Below are positions 54,819-62,258 of a DNA stretch of 64,000 nt, piece by piece. Each line of letters starts with the position of its first letter. Position 1 is the stretch's first letter. A program made the translations under genes and the position numbers. The notes under the pieces were generated by a model. It was not told the origin of the DNA, did no database searches, and saw only the letters and a program-made list of their open reading frames with translations. Source of the stretch: UBA10347 sp905182135 (lineage in GTDB: Bacteria > Actinomycetota > Acidimicrobiia > Acidimicrobiales > UBA10347); contig CAWUSE010000011.1 of the NCBI GenBank assembly GCA_963925805.1, positions 62,001 through 126,000 on the forward strand. The letters run 5' to 3'.

Positions 54819-55579
54819 GCTGCTTCTCCTCCGAGATAGGCGGCAATCACAGCCGGGTCGTTTCGTACAACCTCAGGGTCGCCCTCTTGGATCTTCTTAC
54901 CGAAGTTCATTACCACGATCTTTTCGCTGATTGCCATCACCATTCGCATGTGATGCTCGACCAGCAGAACCGTCAGGTTGTACTTGTCGCGAAGCGCCCT
55001 AATGTCCGCAGCGAGATCGTCGACCTCGCTATGGGTAAGACCGCTGGCTGGTTCGTCGAGCATCAGGAGCTTGGGATCACCAATCAGTGCCCGGGCAAGT
55101 TCGACGCGCTTGAGCGTGCCGAACGGCAGACCCGCTGCCGGGTGAAATGCGTGTTCATGCAAATTAAGTTCGTAGAGAGCTGCGTAAGCTTTTTCACGCA
55201 ACATGTCCTCTTCGGCCTTGTTTCCTAATTTCAACATCGATTTAACGAATCCAGATTCAGTGTTGGCGTGACCGCCAACCATGACGTTCTCAAGAACCGT
55301 CATGCCTGGCCATAACGCCAGGTTTTGGAAGGTCCGATAGACCCCCCTGGTACTGATCTGGTGTGCCGATAGTGCGAGTAAATCTTCGCCGTCGAACGTC
55401 ACCGAGCCCTCGGTCGCGTCGTAGATACGACTGACCACGTTGAACAGCGTGGTTTTCCCAGCGCCGTTCGGACCGATAAGGCCACAGATCTGGCCTTCCT
55501 CGATCGAGAACGATAAGCCGTCCAACGCCACGATTCCGCCGAAGCGAACCGTGATGTCAGAGACATCGAGCATTGCCAT
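54815..55579 (-). CDS. livG: Branched-chain amino acid-type ABC ATPase LivG
   Basis: 254 residues from the ATG at 55579, which has GGGGGA 6 nt upstream. Walker A GPNGAGKT (36-43), the LivG-type signature LPFGTLKRVELARAL, Walker B LLMLDEPASGLTHSEVDDL, H-loop LLVEHHMRMVM, ending VIAAYLGGEAA. The frame runs 90 codons further upstream with no family match. It is the first gene of the operon. Confidence 0.94.
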   Translation of the reverse strand: MAMLDVSDITVRFGGIVALDGLSFSIEEGQICGLIGPNGAGKTTLFNVVSRIYDATEGSVTFDGEDLLALSAHQISTRGVYRTFQNLALWPGMTVLENVMVGGHANTESGFVKSMLKLGNKAEEDMLREKAYAALYELNLHEHAFHPAAGLPFGTLKRVELARALIGDPKLLMLDEPASGLTHSEVDDLAADIRALRDKYNLTVLLVEHHMRMVMAISEKIVVMNFGKKIQEGDPEVVRNDPAVIAAYLGGEAA

Positions 55580-55772
55580 ATGCAAATCCCCCAAAGTAAC
55601 TTGTAACCCCTCGAACACCCAGCCACTAGCGGCTGAGCGTTTTGACCTCTGGGAGGATAGGCCAAAGGTTGGCCCAGACACCAAATAACTCGGCAATAAC
55701 CGAGCAAACATTCTGAAAGCCCAATAGTTCAGCCAATGTGACGGGAGACACAGCCAGCACCCGGTTCGATTT

Positions 55773-55814
55773 TGACAATGCAGAAGTGTTATCTGACAGC
55801 GCAAAAGTGTCATG
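55773..55814 (+). repeat. Tandem 21-bp repeats between livG and the response-regulator gene
   Basis: Two units, TGACAATGCAGAAGTGTTATC-like at 55773-55793 and TGACAGCGCAAAAGTGTCATG-like at 55794-55814, agree at 16 of 21 bases and abut without a gap. They lie 194 bp before the livG start and 167 bp before the regulator ATG in the divergent 401-bp region (55580-55980), which otherwise holds only promoters. Confidence 0.5.
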
Positions 55815-55968
55815 CGGTACGTGGTGGACGGTCGGTCAGGAGGATCCAAGCCGAATGCAAATCTTGCGGCGCGGGACCAACGAAGAACAGCAACTCCGAT
55901 GCATTCCTTCAGTTCTTACAGACACAGAAACAATGTCATGGTGGCGCTCACCCGATTGCTAGGTCCAA

Positions 55969-55980
55969 TAGCTTTGCAAG
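55969..55980 (+). promoter_or_regulatory. Leaderless -10 box of the response-regulator gene
   Basis: TAGCTT (55969-55974), spacer TGCAAG, then the ATG at 55981. It shows that translation was meant to begin here, upstream of the internal stop. Confidence 0.55.
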
Positions 55981-56667
55981 ATGACTGGTATCCAAACCGT
56001 GCTCGTGGTGGACGATGAACCAATGGTGCGCGAGGTACTCACCCAATACCTCACACACGACGGCTTTCTCGTCGTCGAAGCCGCAGATGGCGAGGAAGCC
56101 GTGACCAAACTCGATGCATGTGCTCCGGACCTTGTGCTCCTTGATCTGATGTTGCCCTAAAAGGCTGGTCTCGAAGTACTGCGCCATGCTCGTATTACGA
56201 GCGATGTGCCCATCATTTTGTTGACTGCACTCGGCGATGAAAAAGATCGAGTGGCCGGACTCGAAATGGGTGCTGACGACTACGTCGTGAAACCCTTTTC
56301 GCTGCGCGAGGTAGCGGCCCGAGTCAAATCGGTATTGCGTCGATCTGGCGGCCCAACCCGTCTGGCCACAGCGATCTTCAGCAACATCCGCGTCGATTTT
56401 GACCGACGCCGTGTCGAGCGTGCCGGCCAGGAAGTTGAGCTAACCCGCTTAGAGTTTGACCTGCTGTGTTTCCTGCTCGGCAATCCGAACCGAGTTCTCT
56501 CGCGTGACGAACTCCTGCAGAGTGTGTGGGATTCGTCGGCTGAATGGCAGGACCCAGCCACGGTGACCGTCCACGTGCGGCGCCTCCGCCAAAAGCTGGA
56601 AGGTAACCCATCTGAGCCCAACCACATCTTGACCGTCTATGGGGTCGGCTACCGGTTTGAGTCGTGA
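55981..56667 (+). pseudogene. OmpR-family response regulator interrupted by TAA
   Basis: Continuous similarity in one frame from ATG 55981 to TGA 56667 (228 codons plus stop): receiver with acidic pair D11-D12, phosphoacceptor D55 in VLLDLMLP, TAA at codon 60 (56158-56160), then AGLEVLRHARITSDVPIILLTAL, GADDYVVKPFS and a winged-helix DNA-binding domain (ELTRLEFDLLCFLLGNPNRVLSR ... TVHVRRLRQKLE, YGVGYRFES). TAA stands where the family normally has Gly after LP. No frameshift is present. Either the gene is dead, or the stop is a sequence error, or a truncated DNA-binding protein is made by reinitiation. The stop overlaps the kinase start by 4 nt. Confidence 0.85.
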
Positions 56668-57689
56668 AACTCTTCCGGATCGCGGCGGCATTTGGAGCTC
56701 TAACTGCCGCCGCTGCAGCTGCTGCGTTCATTGGCACCGAGTTCGTAATGACCCCTTCAGGAGGCGAACAAAACCGCCTGATCTCGATGTACGCAGCAAT
56801 TGCGGCGGCCGTGTTCGTCGTCGGACTTTCGCTGGCCGTTCTGACCCGCCGATCTCTCAATCGACGCATTCTTGCGGTAAGCATCGCTGGGCCTCTTGTT
56901 GTTGGGCTCACCACCATCTGGGGCGCCGCGTCTATGTTCACGTCGTCCCACGACACCCAGTTCGTCGTAATCCTGACCGCGTTGGCCACAGCTCTAGCTG
57001 CACTTCTCGTGAACCTGTTGAGCAGTCCGTTGTTGCGGAACCTGAGTCGGATCTCCGAAGTCGCCAAGATCTTGGGCGAAGGCGACCTGTCGGCGCGCAC
57101 CGGAATCGATCGAAGCGACGAACTCGGCGAACTCGGGTACACGTTTGACTCGATGGCCGACAAAATCGATCAAGCCGCCAGTAAACGTAAACGTCTCGAA
57201 GACGAACGCCAGTTCATGTTGTCGCCACTAAGCCACGATGCCCGCACGCCGCTAACTGCTATGCGGGCCGCTGTCGAGGCACTACAAGATGGCATGGCGC
57301 CAGACCCTATGCGTTATCTGGAGTCGATCGAACATGATCTGCGTTCCATCGAAGCAATCGTCGAGAACCTGTTTGTCACCGGCAAACTCGATGCCGACCA
57401 ACTTTCGCGCCCCATCGAAGAACTGGACCTCGCCGAAGTCGCAGAGATCGCCGTCAGAGCCATCAAGCCGCTCGCGCTGAAATACGACGGTCCCGGCTTT
57501 GATGCCGACTTCGTCGATCGTGCCTTCCAGCAACTTGAACGAGCCGATGCCGCTCGGACGCGAGCCCATGGCGGAGCTGGGCTTGGTCTGGCCGTTGTGC
57601 GTGGGCTAGCTGAGGCCCAGGGTGGTCGTGTTTGGGCCGATGCTGGACCTGGTGGTCGAGTGACGTTTGAGTTACCAGCTGGCGTTTAG
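56664..57689 (+). CDS. Histidine kinase lacking the ATP-binding N box
   Basis: 341 residues. About four hydrophobic segments (5-120), a HAMP-like stretch (120-172, SEVAKILGEGDLSARTG), HisKA with H191 in LSHDARTPLTAMRA, then IEELDLAEVAEIAVRAIKPLALK followed directly by YDGPGFDADFVDRAF (G1 box, D275) and HGGAGLGLAVVRGLAEAQGG (G2 box). The 60 or so residues normally between these, including the Asn-containing N box, are missing, with the join at about nt 57480 in frame. ATP binding should fail. Known OmpR-type partners depend on this domain, so the protein is probably inactive. Confidence 0.85.
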   Translation: MKLFRIAAAFGALTAAAAAAAFIGTEFVMTPSGGEQNRLISMYAAIAAAVFVVGLSLAVLTRRSLNRRILAVSIAGPLVVGLTTIWGAASMFTSSHDTQFVVILTALATALAALLVNLLSSPLLRNLSRISEVAKILGEGDLSARTGIDRSDELGELGYTFDSMADKIDQAASKRKRLEDERQFMLSPLSHDARTPLTAMRAAVEALQDGMAPDPMRYLESIEHDLRSIEAIVENLFVTGKLDADQLSRPIEELDLAEVAEIAVRAIKPLALKYDGPGFDADFVDRAFQQLERADAARTRAHGGAGLGLAVVRGLAEAQGGRVWADAGPGGRVTFELPAGV

Positions 57690-57760
57690 GCCACGTCTTT
57701 CGTGAGACCGGTCCAAGTGGGTGAGTTCGGTAGTCGATGTCGATAATTACAAAGAGAGTG

Positions 57761-59542
57761 TCACCACTCTGAACAAGTGCACTCAACTGTCTGATCCATG
57801 GCTTGCCATTTGAACTTGACCGGTGCCGACAAGGTGCCACAGCCGGTGCACTCGACGGCGAAACCCGCTGTAATGGTTACGACCCTCACGGGTGACTCGC
57901 CGGTGGAAAGACGTTTCTTCTTTGGCTTTGGTTTAGCAAGCTCGGGCATGGGGAGCTTTTCGATCTCGAGGTAGACCGGCATGTCCTCGGGCTTCTCCAA
58001 TGGCGTGTCGACAACGCGTTCACCGACCCATGCATGCAGCCAGGTCTGATCGGGCCACATCAGGTAGTGAAGGCGGGCGTACATCGCCTCGGTGCCGATA
58101 TCTCGCTCGAGATCGCGCGCTACGTTGGCGTCGCCATCATCGCCTTTGATGATATCCCAGCGGTCGCTTTCGACGGTCATGATTCGTGTTGAATCGATGC
58201 GAATTGGATCCACTACTTCGGCGGGGCCGTTCCAGTCCAAGAACGGTTCCACCCGGTCCAAGTCGGCAACACCGAAGATATGTATTCGGTCCGAGATCGC
58301 TTCGATCTCGTCGAGGAACCCATCACGGTCTTCGGTCGTTGTGGGGTCTTCCATCGTGTCGGCAGCAAACAGGATGACGAACCGGGCACCGGTACCGAAG
58401 TCTTTGCGGCGTAAAACCCGGCCCATCCGCTGAATCATCTGACGGCGAGTGCGACTTGCGCTCACGACAACACCAAGGTTCGCGTTTGGCACGTCGACGC
58501 CTTCGTCAAGTACCCGAGGTGCAGCAACGGCATCGAGGTTGCCGGTGCGCAGCCGGTCGAGAATGCTCTCGCGTGCCGACCGTGGCGTGTTACCTGTGAT
58601 GATCTCGATGTCTAGTTCGGCATCGAGGCGGTTGATGGCGTGGTTGGCGGCCTTCACGGTCTCGGTGAACACGAGTGCGCCATCGGCATCGCGGATGGTT
58701 GGCGCCAGTACCGTTAAGGCCTGGTACTTGGCTGTGGAGTTAGCCACGATCTCTCGGCGCTTGCCGAGGGCATCAAGATACTCGCGGGCCGCTCGTCCGT
58801 GTTGACCCGCATCCTTATCGGCCAGGTGCGCGACCGAGGACAAGAAGTCGCTGAAGTTGCTGGGCATCTTCGGAATAGCCCGCAATACCCCGCGAGCATC
58901 AACGAGTTGCTGCTCGGTGGCTACGTATTCGACTCGCTCCTTATTTTCCAACGGAACAGAAACGAAGGCAACCCGTGGCTGGGCGCAGACGCCATCCTCG
59001 ATGGCGGCAGCGAAGTCGTAGCGGAAACACACACCACCGAAGTACGGCAGAATTACCCGTTCGATGGCGTTGTCGCTGCGTTCGAGCGTGGCGGTCAGCC
59101 CCAGACGTTCGCTGTAGTCGCCAATCAAGGACTTCCGCAGGACGCCGCCACCAAAGCCGTGACATTCGTCGGCGATGAGGAGTCCGCCCTTGCCGTCTGC
59201 AGGTGCAGGGCGCTGGCTGGCGGCGGAGTGCCGAGTGGCCACCAGAACGTCGCATTGGTCCGGCTGATCGCGCTTACTGTCTCCTAGTCGCCCAATTCTC
59301 AGATCTGGGAATGCCCGGTCTAGTCGTTCATGCCACTGAGCGATCAAGACCCGCGTCGGGACGACGACCAGCACGAAGATCCCGCGCCGATGAGCGTCGG
59401 CAATAGCCGCTAGTGCCATGTCGGTTTTACCCGACCCGGTAACAGCTTCGACTACACCTCGACGTCCGCAGGCGAGCCATGCGGTCAATGCATCGAGCTG
59501 CCACTCGTAGAGATAGCGATCTGGACGTTCCTGCTGAGTCAC
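57761..59542 (-). CDS. SF2 DNA/RNA helicase, XPB/SSL2-like
   Basis: 593 residues. YLYEWQLDALTAWL (Q-motif-like), Walker A VTGSGKT (34-40), VVVPTRVLIAQWHERL (Ia), ADECHG (motif II DECH, 125-128), LGLTATLER (III), ALVFTETVKAANHAI (IV), AAPRVLDEGVDVPNANLGVVVSAS (V) and QMIQRMGRVLRRK (VI). The last 40 residues hold paired cysteines (ECTGCG and ECTCSEW), suggesting a small zinc site. Relatives act in DNA repair or unknown nucleic-acid remodelling. The GTG at 59542 is the earliest start; there is no adjacent nuclease gene. Confidence 0.85.
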   Translation of the reverse strand: MTQQERPDRYLYEWQLDALTAWLACGRRGVVEAVTGSGKTDMALAAIADAHRRGIFVLVVVPTRVLIAQWHERLDRAFPDLRIGRLGDSKRDQPDQCDVLVATRHSAASQRPAPADGKGGLLIADECHGFGGGVLRKSLIGDYSERLGLTATLERSDNAIERVILPYFGGVCFRYDFAAAIEDGVCAQPRVAFVSVPLENKERVEYVATEQQLVDARGVLRAIPKMPSNFSDFLSSVAHLADKDAGQHGRAAREYLDALGKRREIVANSTAKYQALTVLAPTIRDADGALVFTETVKAANHAINRLDAELDIEIITGNTPRSARESILDRLRTGNLDAVAAPRVLDEGVDVPNANLGVVVSASRTRRQMIQRMGRVLRRKDFGTGARFVILFAADTMEDPTTTEDRDGFLDEIEAISDRIHIFGVADLDRVEPFLDWNGPAEVVDPIRIDSTRIMTVESDRWDIIKGDDGDANVARDLERDIGTEAMYARLHYLMWPDQTWLHAWVGERVVDTPLEKPEDMPVYLEIEKLPMPELAKPKPKKKRLSTGESPVRVVTITAGFAVECTGCGTLSAPVKFKWQAMDQTVECTCSEW

Positions 59543-59726
59543 ACAACCTCGATTTCGCGAACCAGAGATGATATCGGGCGAACACGCAGTCTCAGACAGA
59601 GGTTGCCCACAACATAGGTGTGCCTGGTCACACCGAACTACCCAAAAGTGTCAGCAGGGAGGAAAACTTGCGCTGCCCGAGCCGTGAACGGCAGGTCCTT
59701 GCAGCGGATCTGCTGGCATCGGAACC

Positions 59727-59738
59727 TACGGTGTAGCG
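59727..59738 (+). promoter_or_regulatory. Leaderless -10 box of the amidase gene
   Basis: TACGGT (59727-59732), spacer GTAGCG, then the ATG at 59739. Confidence 0.55.
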
Positions 59739-60971
59739 ATGCGAGCACTCGGTCTAGTTGTGCTTGTCGTGATCCTACTTCTGGGGTGTACCCCCGGATC
59801 GCGTGGGGTCACGGCATCTGGTTCCAACAGTGACCCCACGTCGCCACCCCACGTCTTGGCTGCGGCTGAGCCGGCTACCCAGGCAGTGCCGACTGCAACC
59901 GGTTCGCCAATTGCCACCAGCTCGCCAACCGCCACCGCTGTCGCCCCGGTTACTACGTCAGTGCCGCAACCATCGCCTGTTGCAGCAACAACGACTATCC
60001 CCCTGCCAGCAGCGGCGACCGCACCAGATCCAACACCCACACCAGATCCAACACCCACAACGACGGCGATTGCCACACTGACTGAGGCCGCCATACCAGC
60101 TGCCGATCAGGCTCTCGACGAGCATGGTGAGCTACCACCGTCTCTCTATACAGGCAGCGTGCTAGCGGTTCGCACCGGTACAGGTGTTGTTGCGCCGGTT
60201 CGGGGGGTCACCGCCGATAGATATCTCGTGGTAACTCCCTGCTACAACCTCACTTTGATCAACGGCGGTCTGGCGATTACGGGGCCACTCGATGTGCTTA
60301 TTGATCCAGGCCACGGCGGCGATGAGCCCGGCGCTCTAGGTCCCAACGGTTTGAAAGAGTCGACCGTCAACCTGCTGGTCGCTGAGTCTCTTCGCACCGA
60401 GCTTCTTTTACGGGGCTACAGCGTTGAGCTCACCCGCTATAGCGACCACCGTGTCACTATCAAGACCCGCGCTGAACTAGCAAACGCGCTTGCGCCTCGA
60501 GTATTTCTGTCAATCCACCACAATGGCGGATTCCCAGGACCATTCCCAGTAGCTGGCACGGAAGTATTCGTGCAACTCAACAACCCCGAGTCGGCTCGCC
60601 TAGGTGGCATCGTGTTCGAAGAGATACAGGCGGCATTTGCGAGCGTTGAAGCAGACTGGGTGGGCGCTGCAAACAACTTTGGGGTTGCGTGGCGCAAAAA
60701 CGCTCAAGGCACTGACTTGTATGGGGTGTTGCGACGCACACCAAACATGGTTTCGATTTTGACCGAAGCCATGTTCATCTCAAACAAGGCCGAAGCTGAT
60801 CTACTTGCGCAACCTTACATCTTGGAAACCGAAGCTCAGGCGCTAGCCGAAGCACTCGATCGCTGGTTCGACACCGACGACCCTGGCAGCGGCTTCGTCG
60901 ACGGCGCAGTCTTTAAAGGCGATCTTGGCTCTGGCGGTGGAACCGGAGGCTGTGTCGATCCAAAATTCTAG
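59739..60971 (+). CDS. Secreted N-acetylmuramoyl-L-alanine amidase (Amidase_3)
   Basis: 410 residues. Signal peptide with lipobox LLLGC (C17), a long Thr/Pro/Ala spacer (about 20-115) that includes a duplicated DPTPTPDPTP stretch, a roughly 60-residue region, then the Amidase_3 domain (about 185-385). Zinc ligands appear as H192 in DPGHGGDEPGA, E207 in GLKESTVNLLVA and His in LSIHHNGGF; the catalytic Glu is in ILTEAMFISN. It cuts the amide bond between muramic acid and the stem peptide. Lipid anchoring plus the spacer should place it within the cell wall. Confidence 0.92.
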   Translation: MRALGLVVLVVILLLGCTPGSRGVTASGSNSDPTSPPHVLAAAEPATQAVPTATGSPIATSSPTATAVAPVTTSVPQPSPVAATTTIPLPAAATAPDPTPTPDPTPTTTAIATLTEAAIPAADQALDEHGELPPSLYTGSVLAVRTGTGVVAPVRGVTADRYLVVTPCYNLTLINGGLAITGPLDVLIDPGHGGDEPGALGPNGLKESTVNLLVAESLRTELLLRGYSVELTRYSDHRVTIKTRAELANALAPRVFLSIHHNGGFPGPFPVAGTEVFVQLNNPESARLGGIVFEEIQAAFASVEADWVGAANNFGVAWRKNAQGTDLYGVLRRTPNMVSILTEAMFISNKAEADLLAQPYILETEAQALAEALDRWFDTDDPGSGFVDGAVFKGDLGSGGGTGGCVDPKF

Positions 60972-61279
60972 AGCCTTCAGTGCAGCGATCTTTGAGACCA
61001 AGGGCCCACGATTGAAAGATCCACGACTTGCAAGGCCCCCACAAGACACGATGCGGATCGCACGATCGTTCAACACCGCTTGCGGATACCCCGATCCTTC
61101 GACGTCATCTTCTATTGCCGGCCTATTCGGTCCCGCTATGGCGAGTCCTGCAAGTTCTCAAAGCTGTCATTTCAGACCAAGGTGTGACGATCCCCGGGGC
61201 CTTGTCTCCCGCGCTACTAGCCGCTGATAGCCAAGACAACTATTCTCAAACATCCAGCTCGTGCCTCACCAACGAGGGC
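60972..61279. other. 308-bp convergent gap
   Basis: Between the amidase gene and the coiled-coil/winged-helix gene. A plus-strand frame (61028-61420) contains YSVPLWRVLQVLKAVISDQG but has no start signal and overlaps the next gene. No terminator was identified. Confidence 0.35.
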
Positions 61280-61747
61280 TTAACGAACTTCGGCGGTGGC
61301 AATATCTTCGGCGACCTGCCACAGGCCTTGACCGAGCTTTTCTGCGCGACCAGATCGTTTCAAGCCACTAAGTGTCAGGCTGATGTCATCGATCGTGTCG
61401 AAACGTCCAGCGTCGGCTAGGTGTTCATGGACCGTGTTTCGATCAACGGGCCCTGGCATGGCTCGCATGACGTGAACCACTGCATCGCTGCGAGACATCA
61501 GCTCGAGATCTGGGCCGCTGCTAGGAAACATCTGAACGTTGGCCGAGATCGGCACGACGTCAGCGCTTGGTTCGTGTGGGGCCGTGAGACCTTGGCGTTT
61601 GGCATAGGACTTCAGACCAACGATTTCGATCCGAATCTTCTTCGCGTCTTGTTCTAGCGCGGCCGCCAGTTCCTTGGCCATGCGCAATTCATCGAGCGTG
61701 GTGGCCAAGTCGGACTCGGCGTTCTCGATTGCTTCTAGAACTTCCAT
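61280..61747 (-). CDS. Coiled-coil plus winged-helix-like protein of unknown function
   Basis: 155 residues from the ATG at 61747, which has AGG 6 nt upstream. The N-terminal 55 residues form a heptad-like helix (MEVLEAIENAESDLATTLDE). After a linker, residues 86-146 (SDAVVHVMRAMPGPVDRNTV, DDISLTLSGLKRSGRAEKLGQGLWQV) look like a winged-helix domain that ends with the usual GxW wing. It could be a DNA-binding regulator that dimerises through the coiled coil. The family is not recognised. Upstream lies the repeat-rich stretch. Confidence 0.65.
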   Translation of the reverse strand: MEVLEAIENAESDLATTLDELRMAKELAAALEQDAKKIRIEIVGLKSYAKRQGLTAPHEPSADVVPISANVQMFPSSGPDLELMSRSDAVVHVMRAMPGPVDRNTVHEHLADAGRFDTIDDISLTLSGLKRSGRAEKLGQGLWQVAEDIATAEVR

Positions 61748-62258
61748 AGATGACCTGCAATAGTCGATGTGCCCGCTAGCGATCCGTACCCGAGCCAATT
61801 GCTCTTTAGGGCAATTGGCTACATGGTGCGTCACTCCCCAGACCAGAGCTTGCTAGCCAAAATAGACTCGGTCGCTTGTCTAGGGTGGGAAGTAGCTCTT
61901 CATAGCTTTGTGAGCCATGAAGAGCTAGCGCCCAACAGTTACGTAAGACTAGCACGACTAGTCTCGACTAGCTAGCTCAAAAACTAGCCTTCTGACTAGA
62001 AGCTACCAGCTGGCCTAGATTGAGTCATTTCTAGGTGTAATCAGAATGCCAATCCTGATTACACGCGGCAACAGGTTCAGCGTCTTGGCAACCTTCCCAG
62101 ACAGTGGGTGCAACTCGCCGAACTTCCAACAGAGCAAACGCTCTACGTTGTGTCCGAAGAGCGGACTCGTGTATCGACATATCGCTGGTAAGAGACGAGG
62201 ACGATTTCGAGCAACCCGCCAGTTTTGCGACGTTACAGCGACCTAGCTGACCGGGACT
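61748..62258. other. 511-bp gap with CTAG array and two perfect inverted repeats
   Basis: Eleven CTAG tetramers lie between 61852 and 62034, including GACTAG at 61947, 61956, 61966 and 61994. An 11-bp inverted repeat (TAGCTCTTCAT at 61893-61903, ATGAAGAGCTA at 61917-61927) and a 10-bp one (GTGTAATCAG at 62035-62044, CTGATTACAC at 62055-62064) frame the array. No gene is visible. The neighbours on both sides are minus-strand genes, so the promoter of the 61747 gene must lie here. Confidence 0.65.

Noticed and set aside
60029..60063. Direct DNA repeat in the amidase gene
   Set aside because: It encodes the duplicated DPTPTP spacer; an ordinary low-complexity linker rather than a separate element.
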